A DNA stretch of 54,327 nt from Campylobacterales bacterium. GTDB lineage: Bacteria > Campylobacterota > Campylobacteria > Campylobacterales > Sulfurovaceae. Below the pieces are notes generated by a model. The model saw only the letters and a list, made by a program, of their open reading frames with translations. It was not told where the DNA came from and ran no database searches. Position numbers and translations under genes: made by a program. Each line of letters opens with the position of its first letter. Within the stretch, counting starts at the first letter, position 1. The stretch is from NCBI GenBank assembly GCA_014763895.1, contig JACXUM010000011.1:1-54327 (forward strand). The letters run 5' to 3'. Positions 27,058 through 36,960 of this stretch are shown here, piece after piece.

Positions 27058-29539
27058 TGCTCTTTTCTTTTGGTTTAGATCCGGAATTCATATAGAAGGT
27101 CTGAAGGTCGGACATTATCAGGTCAAAAAATTATACATTAAACTCGATAAAAAACTTACGCTTAAAGCCGATGATATCGTTATCCCCATAAGCAAACAAA
27201 AACCTTCGTTTGAAAATGTTGACAAGACCTTTGACCGTATCAAATCACTGTTGACCTATTTTGAATACCTGGAAATTCAAAACATTCATTTCAACGATAA
27301 TACGTTGGGAGTTATCTTTGCCGATGATATTCTTTATATTACCACAAATGAGTACGAGATCGCGGGGAATATTCACAGAGCAGGGAAACGTTTTATCGCA
27401 AACATCGATCTGTTGTATCTTAAAAAAAATCATGCAACGTTGAATGGCAAAATGACCTATGATCTTAAAAAAGATACACTTGAAACAGAAGGAAGGTTTC
27501 ATGCCTATCATATCAAGGGAGACTTTAAGGCCAGTAAAGAAAAGAGTCAGATCGATTTTTCCATTCGAAGCGATCAGTTTGCCGATTTGAAAACATTTAT
27601 TGATACGTTGCCTCTTGGTAATGTGACCAAAAGCTGGATCGTTGAAAAGGTGCAGGCTACAAAGTATCGGCTCATCTCGTTTGAAGGAAAGGCTGATATC
27701 GGTAAAAAAGGCAACGTTAAAATCGATTTTGATGCACTCAAAGGGTTGATGCAATTGGATGATGTGAAGATCTTCTACAAGGAAGGCCTAGATCCGGTTC
27801 TTGCACAACAGGTCATGCTCAGTTATGCCGACGGTGCTTTACATTTTGATCTGCAAAAACCGCTTTATCATGATAGAATTTTGGATGGCAGCACGGTTGA
27901 TATCGTTGATCTGACCGGTACCAAACCTACTCTTTTGAAATTAGATCTTCATTTTTTAACACCTTTTGATGAGGTCGTGCATCAGATACTTCATGCCTAT
28001 GGTCTGAATATTCCTGTTTCCCAAAACAAAGGCAAAATGCAAGCGGTATTCAAAGCAGATATCGGGCTAAAAGACCATAACAGCAGTTTTAATGCCGATG
28101 TCATGCTAGGAGAGGGAGATGTCAACGTATCAGGTGTGAATCTCTCTGTTGTGAGTGGTGAGGTTCATTACCGAAAAGATACAGTGACCTTGGATAAAGT
28201 GGTTCTAAAAGAGCGTCGGTATGAAGGTGTCGTGGATGGAAAGATCAGACTAAACAAGAAAAACGCAGCACTGACCTTGAATGCCAAAACCATCAAAATA
28301 GGCGACGAGAAAGAACCTTTTTTGGTGCTTAAAAATGAAAAATTGCCTTTTGAACTTGATTTTAAGGGTCGGTTTAAAGCCGTTATTCCCAAATTGAAAG
28401 TCAGTCTGGAAAACAAGGCTGATAAAACTGTACTCCGTTTGGAAGATTTGTTAAAGATCAAACCTTACCTTCAGGATAAGGGGATCGTGGAGAACGGTGG
28501 TATGCTGGAGTTTCAAACGAAAGATTTTGATACCTATTCTTTTAAAGGTGAATTGAAAAGAGAGTCCTGTTTTTTTTACGATAATGACAATGTCTGCCAC
28601 GTAAGAGTGCCTTGCAGCGGGGAAATAGGCAAAAACGGCATTGACATTTATGCGTTTGATAAGCGTTTTCATTATAACGAAGAAAAATCGCGCATCGATA
28701 TATCTGATATTAATATTGATCTGAAAAAGTTTTTGGATTCGCGTTTGCAAAAGAACAAAGACAAGGTTGAAAAACTGGTGATAGTAGGCAAGCGAAGCAA
28801 TTTCAGATATGATGTATATACCCTTTTGACAGACAGCTATGACATAGAGGTTAGACCAAACGGTTCTCTTAAAGCGATAGGAAGTTTGAATGGGGATATT
28901 GTCAAACTTGAAAAAGAGGGTAACAGTTTACGAATGGACGCATTTCGAATACAAGACAAAATGCTGCATCCTTTGATCCATTTTGACGGGCTCAAAGAGG
29001 GCAGATATACTCTCAGACACTGGGGTGATCCGGATAATCAGATGGAGGGGCGGATTATCATCGAAGGAGGGGTTATGAGCAATTTTAAAGCTTATAACAA
29101 CACGCTTGCTTTTCTTAATACATTACCGGCATTGGCAACTTTGAATACTCCAGGTTTTTCAATCCAGGGATTTAAGATCAATGAGGGCGTTATCGAATAT
29201 CATATCGTCAAAGATATCCTTTATTTTGATTCGGTTCTAATCAAGGGACAATCTGCAACGATAGCAGGGAAGGGTATGATCGATATGAAACAAAAAACGA
29301 TTCAAATAGAACTTGCTATCCAGACTGCAAGGGAATTAGGGAAGATTCTCGAAAAGGTACCGTTGCTTGGATATATCTTAATGGGAAAAGATCAAAGTAT
29401 GACAATAGGCCTTAAAATATCAGGCACCCTCGACGATCCCAAGATCAGAACGACGGCTACAGAGGATATCTTGATGATGCCGATACAGTTCCTTAAGCGG
29501 ACGATCGAAGCACCCGTTGAAAGTATCAAAGCAAAATGA
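26972..29539 (+). CDS. large AsmA/TamB-like envelope protein
   Basis: A protein of about 855 residues with one N-terminal membrane helix (about 20-37) and a long periplasmic part made of beta-strand repeats. The C-terminal region (about 700-800) has TPGFSIQGFKINEG, AGKGMIDMKQ and KVPLLGYILMGKDQSMTIGLKISGTLDDPKI, the closing pattern of DUF3971/AsmA_2-type proteins. Relatives bridge the periplasm and help phospholipids reach the outer membrane. A GTG at 26969 adjoins the ATG at 26972, preceded by AAAGGCA. Downstream in-frame starts such as 26990 are possible. The start lies inside mltG on the other strand. It ends two bases before the convergent lolC. Confidence 0.8.
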   Translation: MIKSSAMDSIHVIHVWIRNSLGLLIVIGIALFFWFRSGIHIEGLKVGHYQVKKLYIKLDKKLTLKADDIVIPISKQKPSFENVDKTFDRIKSLLTYFEYLEIQNIHFNDNTLGVIFADDILYITTNEYEIAGNIHRAGKRFIANIDLLYLKKNHATLNGKMTYDLKKDTLETEGRFHAYHIKGDFKASKEKSQIDFSIRSDQFADLKTFIDTLPLGNVTKSWIVEKVQATKYRLISFEGKADIGKKGNVKIDFDALKGLMQLDDVKIFYKEGLDPVLAQQVMLSYADGALHFDLQKPLYHDRILDGSTVDIVDLTGTKPTLLKLDLHFLTPFDEVVHQILHAYGLNIPVSQNKGKMQAVFKADIGLKDHNSSFNADVMLGEGDVNVSGVNLSVVSGEVHYRKDTVTLDKVVLKERRYEGVVDGKIRLNKKNAALTLNAKTIKIGDEKEPFLVLKNEKLPFELDFKGRFKAVIPKLKVSLENKADKTVLRLEDLLKIKPYLQDKGIVENGGMLEFQTKDFDTYSFKGELKRESCFFYDNDNVCHVRVPCSGEIGKNGIDIYAFDKRFHYNEEKSRIDISDINIDLKKFLDSRLQKNKDKVEKLVIVGKRSNFRYDVYTLLTDSYDIEVRPNGSLKAIGSLNGDIVKLEKEGNSLRMDAFRIQDKMLHPLIHFDGLKEGRYTLRHWGDPDNQMEGRIIIEGGVMSNFKAYNNTLAFLNTLPALATLNTPGFSIQGFKINEGVIEYHIVKDILYFDSVLIKGQSATIAGKGMIDMKQKTIQIELAIQTARELGKILEKVPLLGYILMGKDQSMTIGLKISGTLDDPKIRTTATEDILMMPIQFLKRTIEAPVESIKAK

Positions 29540-29541
29540 TT

Positions 29542-30753
29542 TTACTCATTGCGTAAGACGGTAAGCGGATCGGTCTGAGAAGCTTTTTTTGCCGGATAAA
29601 GGGATGAGAGAAGAACGATAATGGTCGTTCCCAAAAGGATAAACCCAAAATCGTTCATTTGAAGATCTATGGGAAGCTTGCTTGTGCCGTAGACATCCTC
29701 AGGAACGGAGATGATATCAAATGTTGTAAGCAGCCAGATACCAAAACTCCCAAGAATGGTACCCGCAATGATACCTGCTGTTCCGATGATAACACCCAAG
29801 CGGAAGAATATAGAACGTATCTCTTTTTTTGTTGCACCCAATGTCCGCATGAGGGCAATTTCGCTTCGTCTGCTCATCACAGTCATCAAAAGCGATGAAA
29901 TGATATTGAGCGAGGCAACGAGAATGATTAAAAGCAAGACGAGGAAGAGGGCTTTTTTTTCCATGGCCATCGCAGAGAAAAAGCCGCCGTTTTGTTCCCA
30001 CCACCCTTCGATGATGACGTTGTTGGGAAGTGCTTTTTTGATCGATTCGATCTCATCCATAGGATTTTGGGTAAAAATATGCAACCCGTCATAGATACCT
30101 TTTGGACGGTCAAGCAATTTTTCAAAAGCCTCCAACGAGGTATACATGATCGCTTTGTCATAGGCTTTAAGTCCCGAATCAAATATACCGTCTACCGTAA
30201 AACGTTTTTGCAAAGGCATCGTACCAAACCCGACTGCCTGTTGTTCGGAAAAATAGAGCGTGACTTTATCATTCACTATCACATTCATCTCTTGTGCAAG
30301 CGCGTCGCCTATCACAACTTTAAAAGGTGATTCATTGGATCCTTTTGCTTTATCAAAGATCGGGTTAAGCGCACTCTCTTGCGCATAATCTATACCATAA
30401 AGCAGGCTTCCCTGCACGACCCCTTCATTTTTGGTAATTACCTGTGTTGTATAATAGGGACTAAATTGGAGATGAGGAAACTTGGTTTTTAAGGATTGGA
30501 TGAGTTCATGGTTAATACCATGAGTTTCTATAGGAAGGACGGTCAGGGGATAGTTCATTACAAAAAGACGTTTTTTAAACTCTTCTTGTGTGCCGTTCAT
30601 GATACCCATAGCGATCATCAGTACCATTACTCCTGCAGCTATACCCAAAAAAGCAAGCAAAGCAGAGATAAAAATAAAAGGATTTTCTTTATCGTACTTG
30701 AGATAGTGTTTGATAATGCTACGTACAAAGAGTCTGTTGATGGTTGATTTCAT
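29542..30753 (-). CDS. lolC: lipoprotein-releasing ABC transporter permease, LolC/LolE type
   Basis: A 403-residue FtsX-family permease. The first membrane helix is at about 28-50, followed by a large periplasmic MacB-like domain (55-250) and three helices near 270-292, 315-340 and 365-390. Motifs include NIISSLLMTVMSRRSEIALMRTLGATKKEI at the cytoplasmic coupling region and YPAKKASQTDPLTVLRNE at the end. It extracts lipoproteins from the inner membrane for LolA. No LolD ATPase is adjacent. lolA is in the same window at 33714, beyond secA. secA lies upstream on the same strand with a structured 107-bp spacer. Confidence 0.9.
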   Translation of the reverse strand: MKSTINRLFVRSIIKHYLKYDKENPFIFISALLAFLGIAAGVMVLMIAMGIMNGTQEEFKKRLFVMNYPLTVLPIETHGINHELIQSLKTKFPHLQFSPYYTTQVITKNEGVVQGSLLYGIDYAQESALNPIFDKAKGSNESPFKVVIGDALAQEMNVIVNDKVTLYFSEQQAVGFGTMPLQKRFTVDGIFDSGLKAYDKAIMYTSLEAFEKLLDRPKGIYDGLHIFTQNPMDEIESIKKALPNNVIIEGWWEQNGGFFSAMAMEKKALFLVLLLIILVASLNIISSLLMTVMSRRSEIALMRTLGATKKEIRSIFFRLGVIIGTAGIIAGTILGSFGIWLLTTFDIISVPEDVYGTSKLPIDLQMNDFGFILLGTTIIVLLSSLYPAKKASQTDPLTVLRNE

Positions 30754-30788
30754 AAGAGATAATATCCTAAAAGTAATATCACTATTTT

Positions 30789-30860
30789 AGAGCGACTAGT
30801 CGCAACTGCTCTTGGCTGGGAAGACCCCGGCTTTGACGTAGCAATAAGGAGCCTTGCTTC
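30789..30860 (-). repeat. GC-rich structured intergenic element between secA and lolC
   Basis: The spacer is richer in G+C than its surroundings and holds several hairpins. GCGACTAGTCGC (30792-30803) is a perfect 12-base palindrome flanked by AGAGC and GCTCT. Next to it GCTGGG pairs with CCCGGC around AAGAC (about 30815-30831), and a third partial stem lies near 30846. The palindrome resembles the hairpin after hslU. It may be a repeat family, a terminator or an mRNA processing site. Confidence 0.45.
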
Positions 30861-33503
30861 CTATGCCTGATTTGACAATAAACCTTTTTTGGGTCCGCTC
30901 TGTCCACAGCAGTTTTTATATTTTTTGCCTGATCCGCAGGGGCAGGGGTCGTTTCTTTTTGGTTTTTTCCCTCCGAATGATTCAGGGGTAAGATCTTCTG
31001 CGATTACACCCTCTTCGTAAGACTGGTTCAGAGTGGTCTGGGAGATATCATGCTCCATCTCATCTTTCATATTCTCTATGGCTTCTTGTTCATCTTCAAT
31101 GGATCTGAAATTGAACTGGACAAGCTGAAGGACTTTGACCGCTTCATATTTGATACGTTGCACCAAACCGGTAAAGAGTTTAAAGCTTTCCTGTTTGTAT
31201 TCTGTTAAAGGGTCTTTTTGGTTGTATCCTCTCAGTCCGATACCGGTTTTGAGCACATCCATTTCATACAAATGATCTCTCCATTGAGGGTCAAGAACCT
31301 GTAGATAGAGAATGCGTTCGATCTCCTGTCTTTGGTCCGGATCGATCTGTGACATTTTAGCTTCATAAAGGCCAGTCATTTTTTCATTGATAGTTGTTGC
31401 GATCTCTTCGGCGCTTTTGCCTTTTAAAGCTTCTGTCGGAATATCGATCATTACTTCTTCTTTTAATAGTGCACGAAGTTTTTCCAGATCGTAATCTTCT
31501 TTTTGCATCCCTTCAAAGATCCCGCATTCTGAAAGCATATGATCGACAAATTCGACACGGTTCTCTGTAATCTTGGAGCGGATATCAAAATCAGGATCCA
31601 AAAGCTGGTTTCTAAAAGTATAGATCGCTTTTCTTTGATGGTTGGCTACATCATCATACTCAAGAATATGTTTTCTTGACTCATAATGCATATTCTCGAC
31701 TTTTTTCTGTGCTTTTTCAACACTTCTGGTCACCAGTTTAGAGTCGATATATTCACCTTCACTGACTCCCAGGCGGTTCATGATATTTCTGATCTTCTCT
31801 CCACCGAAAATACGCAAAAGATTGTCATCAAGACTGAGGAAAAACTGGCTCTCTCCTGGATCTCCCTGACGTCCGGAACGTCCTCTCAGCTGGTTGTCGA
31901 TACGGCGGCTTTCATGACGTTCTGTACCCAAAATGAGCAGTCCCCCAAGTTCCCGCACTGTATCATCAATCTTGATATCGACACCACGTCCAGCCATGTT
32001 GGTCGCTACCGTTACGGCAGCTTTTTGACCCGCATTGATAATGATCTGAGCCTCTTGTTCATGGTTTTTGGCATTGAGAACGTTATGCGGGATCTTTTCT
32101 TTTTTCAGTCTTTCATGGACCATCTCGGATTTCTCTATGGATGCCGTTCCGATGAGTATAGGTTGTCCTTTGGCATAAGCTTCTTTAATGCGTCTGACAA
32201 CTGCATCGAGTTTTTCACGTTCAGTATTGTAGATCAAGTCGTTTTTGTCGATCCTTGCAACCGGCAGGTTGGTCGGAATGCTGATAACATCAAGATCATA
32301 TATCTGCGCAAATTCTGTTGCTTCTGTCTGTGCAGTACCGGTCATTCCTGCGAGTTTTTCATAAAGCCTGAAGTAATTCTGGTAGGTTATTTCTGCTAGG
32401 GTTTGGGATTCTTCCTGTATTCTGACCTCTTCTTTGGCTTCTAGTGCCTGATGCAGTCCTTCAGAGTATCTTCTTCCTTCTGAGAGTCTTCCTGTGAATT
32501 CATCTACGATCACAATCTCATCCTCTCTTACGACATAATCAACATCTTTTTCAAAGAGATAATGCGCTTTAAGCGCTTGATCTAGGTAGTGTGAAAGTGC
32601 AGCATTTTCTAAACTGTAAAGGTTCTCGACTTCAAAAAGTTCTTGTGCTTTTTCAAGCCCTTGTTCTGTCATGATGATTACACGGTTTTTTTCATCTACG
32701 ATAAAGTCTCCGGTCGTCTCTTCGGGTTCCCCCGGTTTGGTCTCTTTCTTTTCTCCGCGGATCATCATTTTTGCGATCTCATTGGCCTTGGCATAATGGC
32801 TTTGGTCTCTATGTGCAGGACCGGAGATAATCAACGGCGTACGTGCTTCGTCGATCAAAATAGAATCGACTTCATCGACGATGGCAAAATGATGTTCTCT
32901 TTGCACCTTTTCTTCGATTCTGACTTTCATATTATCTCTAAGATAGTCAAAACCGTATTCATTATTGGTTCCATAGGTGATATCAGCAGCATATTGCGCA
33001 TTTCTGTCACTTTCATTATAGATGTCGGTTGTGATACATCCTACAGAATAACCTAAAAACCTATACAGTTCGCCCATTTGCGTGGAGTCTCTTTTGGCAA
33101 GGTAGTCATTGACTGTGACGACATGTACCCCTTTGCCTGTCATGGCATTCAGGATGACCGGTAGGGTTGCAACCAACGTTTTACCCTCACCGGTTTTCAT
33201 TTCTGCTATATTGCCATCATGCAGCACCAATCCACCGATCATTTGCACATCAAAGTGTCTCATCCCTAACACACGTTTAGATGCTTCTCTGGTAATGGCA
33301 AAAGAGTCCGGTAAAACATCATCCAATGTTTTTGATCCGTTTACAACAGCATTTCTTAGTTCTGAAAATGCTGATTGAAGTGCTTCATCCGAAAGAGTTT
33401 CGTATTTTTCTTCAAGAGCATTGATGGATTTTACTTTTTTGAGGTAGGTTTTGACGATCCTGTCATTTCGTGTTCCAAAGATTTTGAGTACGCTTTTAAT
33501 CAT
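30861..33503 (-). CDS. secA: preprotein translocase ATPase SecA
   Basis: An 880-residue SecA motor for Sec-dependent export. Walker [12 protein letters not shown] is near residue 105, Walker [16 protein letters not shown] near 205, and the second helicase domain has [12 protein letters not shown] and [18 protein letters not shown]. The C-terminal zinc-binding SEC-C motif [16 protein letters not shown] is at about 852-867, used to contact SecB or the ribosome. Length is normal and the gene looks intact. It is divergent from lolA, with about 210 bp between them holding both promoters. Confidence 0.98.
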   Translation of the reverse strand: MIKSVLKIFGTRNDRIVKTYLKKVKSINALEEKYETLSDEALQSAFSELRNAVVNGSKTLDDVLPDSFAITREASKRVLGMRHFDVQMIGGLVLHDGNIAEMKTGEGKTLVATLPVILNAMTGKGVHVVTVNDYLAKRDSTQMGELYRFLGYSVGCITTDIYNESDRNAQYAADITYGTNNEYGFDYLRDNMKVRIEEKVQREHHFAIVDEVDSILIDEARTPLIISGPAHRDQSHYAKANEIAKMMIRGEKKETKPGEPEETTGDFIVDEKNRVIIMTEQGLEKAQELFEVENLYSLENAALSHYLDQALKAHYLFEKDVDYVVREDEIVIVDEFTGRLSEGRRYSEGLHQALEAKEEVRIQEESQTLAEITYQNYFRLYEKLAGMTGTAQTEATEFAQIYDLDVISIPTNLPVARIDKNDLIYNTEREKLDAVVRRIKEAYAKGQPILIGTASIEKSEMVHERLKKEKIPHNVLNAKNHEQEAQIIINAGQKAAVTVATNMAGRGVDIKIDDTVRELGGLLILGTERHESRRIDNQLRGRSGRQGDPGESQFFLSLDDNLLRIFGGEKIRNIMNRLGVSEGEYIDSKLVTRSVEKAQKKVENMHYESRKHILEYDDVANHQRKAIYTFRNQLLDPDFDIRSKITENRVEFVDHMLSECGIFEGMQKEDYDLEKLRALLKEEVMIDIPTEALKGKSAEEIATTINEKMTGLYEAKMSQIDPDQRQEIERILYLQVLDPQWRDHLYEMDVLKTGIGLRGYNQKDPLTEYKQESFKLFTGLVQRIKYEAVKVLQLVQFNFRSIEDEQEAIENMKDEMEHDISQTTLNQSYEEGVIAEDLTPESFGGKKPKRNDPCPCGSGKKYKNCCGQSGPKKGLLSNQA

Positions 33504-33713
33504 AATTTTGTGTGCCTAGTTTAGAAAATTAGGAATAATTCTATCCAAAAAAAAGTGTAAAAATGGTTAATCTTTCATAACAGAGTTTTTTGAGTGTGAT
33601 ATTTGGCCTATCATTTTTTCTCTATTTTCTTCACAATTTTATGACAATATGACAGATGTCATCCGCGAAAAAGATGATTTTAGGTATATTTTTAATGATA
33701 AAAAAGGAAAAAA

Positions 33714-34241
33714 ATGAAACTGATATTTACTGTACTGGTATGGAGTTCAGTACTTTTTGCATCGATACAGGTCCCTGAAAATTTTCAGGCGGATTTTACG
33801 CAAAAAATTACCAATCCAAAGAAAAAAGTGATCACTTATACCGGGAAAATCTATTTTTCCAATAAAAACAGGCTGAAATGGGAATATCAATCTCCTACAA
33901 AAAAAGAGGTCTGTACTGACGGTGTAGAGGTCTTGGTAGTGGATCATGACCTTGAGCAGGTTTCCAATTATCTGATCAATAAAGGATTTGATCTTGCCAA
34001 GATCCTTGAGACGGCCAAACCTTACAAAGACAAAAAAAGTGTTTTTATCGCAAAACATGAAGGGAAAGAATATACGATACAGCTAGATGCCAAAGGGAAA
34101 CTTAGCCGGGTTGCGTACTATGACGACTTGGACAATACGATCTTGATTATATTTGAAAAGATGCGTTATGGGAAGGGAGATCTGCCTTTGAAAGATATCA
34201 GATGCAATTTTCCTGAAAACTATGATGTCATAAGGGAATAG
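33714..34241 (+). CDS. lolA: outer-membrane lipoprotein carrier protein LolA
   Basis: A 175-residue periplasmic chaperone for lipoproteins. The signal peptide (about residues 1-17, ending LFA) is followed by the beta-barrel-like LolA fold with FQADFTQKIT and KIYFSNKNRLKWEYQSPTKKEV, typical of the family's inner sheet. It receives lipoproteins from LolC/E and carries them to the outer membrane. AAAAGGAAAAA precedes the ATG, and TATATT at 33685-33690 is a possible -10. rmuC follows after five bases in the same direction. Confidence 0.9.
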   Translation: MKLIFTVLVWSSVLFASIQVPENFQADFTQKITNPKKKVITYTGKIYFSNKNRLKWEYQSPTKKEVCTDGVEVLVVDHDLEQVSNYLINKGFDLAKILETAKPYKDKKSVFIAKHEGKEYTIQLDAKGKLSRVAYYDDLDNTILIIFEKMRYGKGDLPLKDIRCNFPENYDVIRE

Positions 34242-34245
34242 AGGT

Positions 34246-35790
34246 ATGAATAATTTGTTTGACAGGCTTCAAGAGGATTCGACATTTTTATTGATCGTAG
34301 GGATCAGCCTCGTTGTTTTATTGATTATTGTATTGGTTGTAGTGGTTTTTTCAACCAAAAGCAAAACATTGGCTGAGCGTGTTGCTGAGCTTAAAGAGAC
34401 TCTTGTGGAAAAAGAGAAGAAGATCGAACTTCTTGAACTGGAGCTTAAAACCCTCAATATCAAAAATGCCAGTAATGAAAGAGAATTACAGCAGTTTGCA
34501 GAAACCAAAGGCATATTGGGATCCAAAGAAGAACTGCTTGCAAGTATTCAGGCAAAATATAATGAACTTGAGATAGTCCAGAGCGAAACGAAAACAAAAC
34601 TTGAAAGCCTGCAAACAGCACATGAAAAACTGTTAATAGAACATGCCGCATTGCAGGAGCGCAGTGAGATTTTACAAGAAGACAATAATAAGCAGAAGAC
34701 TAATCTTGCCAGATTATTGACCAAACTGGAATCGGATACTAGACATCATGCTGCGAAAGTTGAAATGATGCAGGCAAATAGAGAACAACTCAAAGAGGAA
34801 TTTGAAGCACTGGCCAGAAAAGTATTTGAAGGTAATTCTGCAAAATTTGCTGAGTTTTCAAAACAGAATATTGACAATATGATCAAACCGCTTCAAACCC
34901 AGATCGATGAATTTAAAAAACAAGTCTCACAAACCTACGATATTGAAAGCCAGGATAGAGCGGTTTTAAAAAATGAGATCAACACACTCAAAGAGCTTAA
35001 CCAGAAGATAAGCCAGGATGCTATCAATTTGACGAATGCTCTTAAAGGAAAAAACAAACAGCAGGGTGTCTGGGGAGAGATGGTACTTGAACGTGTTCTT
35101 GAAGCATCTGGACTGCGAAAAGGTTTCGAGTTTGAACGAGAGGTATCTTTGCAAACCGATGATGGGAATACACTAAGGCCGGACGTGATCGTGCATCTTC
35201 CCGACAAGCGGGATCTGATCATTGATGCAAAGACCTCCCTTGTCGCCTATGAGCGATATGTCAATGCACATGAAGATGAAAAAGCGTATTATCTTGGTCT
35301 TCATCTTGAATCGATCCGAAGCCATATCGATGGATTGGCACAGAAGAATTATGAACGGCTCAGAGAGATCAATACTTTGGATTTTATCTTTATGTTTATG
35401 CCGATTGAAGGCGCATTGGCCGTTGCATTGGAGCATGACAACAGTATCTATGACAATGCGTTCAAAAAAAAGATCCTGCTCGTAGGCCCGACCACTTTGC
35501 TTGTAGCCATGCGTGCGGTAGAGAATATATGGAAATATGAACGTCAGAACCAAAATGCCAAAGAGATCGCAAGGAGAGCGGGTGCCATGTATGACAAATT
35601 TGTCGGCTTCTCAGAAGATCTGATCAAGATATCCAAACAGATTGACACCCTTCAAAACAGCTTTCATACCGCTAAAAACAGATTAAGCGAGGGGAAAGGG
35701 AATTTGGTAAAGCAAGTACAGCAGCTTAAAGAGCTGGGTGCACAAACAAGCAAAGAGATACCCAAGGAACTTGAAGGTGAAAAGTCATGA
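34246..35790 (+). CDS. rmuC: DNA recombination protein RmuC
   Basis: A 514-residue RmuC-family protein. A membrane helix at about 14-37 precedes a long coiled coil (40-200) and the RmuC nuclease-like domain (about 210-460). The core contains KQQGVWGEMVLERVLEASGL, LRPDVIVHLPDKRDLIIDAKTSL and FMFMPIEGALAVAL. The P-D...D-A-K arrangement matches the restriction-like fold. The family limits DNA inversions in E. coli, and the N-terminal helix fixes it to the membrane. It overlaps the ppk2 gene by four bases (ATGA), which indicates coupling. Confidence 0.95.
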   Translation: MNNLFDRLQEDSTFLLIVGISLVVLLIIVLVVVVFSTKSKTLAERVAELKETLVEKEKKIELLELELKTLNIKNASNERELQQFAETKGILGSKEELLASIQAKYNELEIVQSETKTKLESLQTAHEKLLIEHAALQERSEILQEDNNKQKTNLARLLTKLESDTRHHAAKVEMMQANREQLKEEFEALARKVFEGNSAKFAEFSKQNIDNMIKPLQTQIDEFKKQVSQTYDIESQDRAVLKNEINTLKELNQKISQDAINLTNALKGKNKQQGVWGEMVLERVLEASGLRKGFEFEREVSLQTDDGNTLRPDVIVHLPDKRDLIIDAKTSLVAYERYVNAHEDEKAYYLGLHLESIRSHIDGLAQKNYERLREINTLDFIFMFMPIEGALAVALEHDNSIYDNAFKKKILLVGPTTLLVAMRAVENIWKYERQNQNAKEIARRAGAMYDKFVGFSEDLIKISKQIDTLQNSFHTAKNRLSEGKGNLVKQVQQLKELGAQTSKEIPKELEGEKS

Positions 35791-36617
35791 TTTTACAAAG
35801 CGTCTGTTATTCAGAAGAGTTGCCAGAATATACTGTTCATTCTTCCAAAGTTTTCAACGGAAACGGGAAGATAAGAGGCAAATTTTATGAGAAAGAAGCT
35901 TTAAAGCTTCAATATGAATTGGTCAAACTGCAAAAATGGGTGATAGACAACCAAAAAAGGCTTCTTGTCATTATAGAAGGGATGGACGGAGCAGGTAAAA
36001 GTACTACCATCAAAGAGTTTACAATGAATCTGAATCCGAGGGAAGCACGTACCGTCGCACTTCCAAAGCCGGATTCGAGAGAGGCGGGACAGTGGTATTT
36101 TGAACGTCATATGAAGCAGTTGCCTAATGCAGGAGAGATCGTTTTTTTCGATCGAAGCTGGTATAACCGCGCCGGGATAGAGCAGGTTTTCGGGTTTTGT
36201 ACGCCTCAGCAGCATAAGCATTTTTATAACCAGGTCAACAAAGTAGAAGAGATGCTGGTGGACGACGGGATCATGCTGTTCAAGTTTTATCTCAATATCT
36301 CCTATGAGACACAGAGCCGTCGTCTCAAAGACAGAGAAAAAGATCCGTTAAAAAACTGGAAACTGAGTGAACTTGACTATAAATCTCATGAAGCATACGG
36401 GGAGTATGTGGTTTTGAGAGACAAGATGTTTGCCAAAAGCGGTACTGCATTTGCACCATGGTGTGAAGTTAATGCCGATGATAAAAAGAGAGCAAGGTTA
36501 AATGCCGTGAAATATTTACTTTGCAATATTGATTATGAAGGTAAAGATAAAGATGCCATTTTAGGCATCGATAAAAAAATCGTGAAAATACATAACAAAG
36601 GGCAAAGTAATGAATAA
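35787..36617 (+). CDS. ppk2: polyphosphate kinase 2, copy 1
   Basis: A 276-residue single-domain PPK2. Walker A EGMDGAGKST is at about 64-73, the lid and Walker B region has NPREARTVALPKPDSREAGQWYFERH and IVFFDRSWYNRAG near 125-137. The family transfers phosphate between polyphosphate and nucleotides, usually making NDP or NTP from polyphosphate. The start overlaps rmuC by four bases and the end overlaps arsC by eight, so the three genes are coupled. A second PPK2 lies at 39885; the two differ in the P-loop (GMDGAGKS here, GRDAAGKDG there), so substrate use may differ. Confidence 0.95.
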   Translation: MILQSVCYSEELPEYTVHSSKVFNGNGKIRGKFYEKEALKLQYELVKLQKWVIDNQKRLLVIIEGMDGAGKSTTIKEFTMNLNPREARTVALPKPDSREAGQWYFERHMKQLPNAGEIVFFDRSWYNRAGIEQVFGFCTPQQHKHFYNQVNKVEEMLVDDGIMLFKFYLNISYETQSRRLKDREKDPLKNWKLSELDYKSHEAYGEYVVLRDKMFAKSGTAFAPWCEVNADDKKRARLNAVKYLLCNIDYEGKDKDAILGIDKKIVKIHNKGQSNE

Positions 36618-36960
36618 AACGATCATTTGGCATAATCCACGCTGCAGTAAATCCAGAAATGCACTGGAACTTTTGGAAGAAAAAGGCGTTGAAACAGAAG
36701 TGGTAAAATATCTGGACACCCCTCCTGCCAAAGAGGAGATCAGAGAAGTTTTGAAGTTATTGCATATTTCGGCGAGGGAATTGATGAGAACAAAAGAAGA
36801 TATTTATAAGGAACTTGACCTGAAAAACGAAACGGACGAAGACAAACTGATCGATGCCATGATAGAGAACCCAAAATTGATCGAGCGTCCGGTTGTCATC
36901 AAAGACGGAAAAGCGGTGATCGGACGTCCTATAGAGAAGGTTCTTAAACTTTTGGCTTAA
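36610..36960 (+). CDS. arsC: ArsC-family arsenate reductase (glutaredoxin-dependent type)
   Basis: A 116-residue ArsC/Spx-fold protein. The catalytic Cys12 is in WHNPRCSKSRNAL, and the second-half motif LIERPVVIKDGKAVIGRP carries the arginines that bind the oxyanion. The length matches glutaredoxin-linked arsenate reductases of E. coli type. The start overlaps ppk2 by eight bases. No ars regulator or efflux gene is nearby, so a general thiol or Spx-like role is possible. The stop overlaps the convergent outer-membrane protein gene by four bases. Confidence 0.9.
   Translation: MNKTIIWHNPRCSKSRNALELLEEKGVETEVVKYLDTPPAKEEIREVLKLLHISARELMRTKEDIYKELDLKNETDEDKLIDAMIENPKLIERPVVIKDGKAVIGRPIEKVLKLLA

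Noticed and set aside
31686-32399. 237-codon plus-strand frame within secA
   Set aside because: It is a shadow of the intact secA gene, has no ribosome-binding site and a low-complexity translation rich in Phe and Ser.
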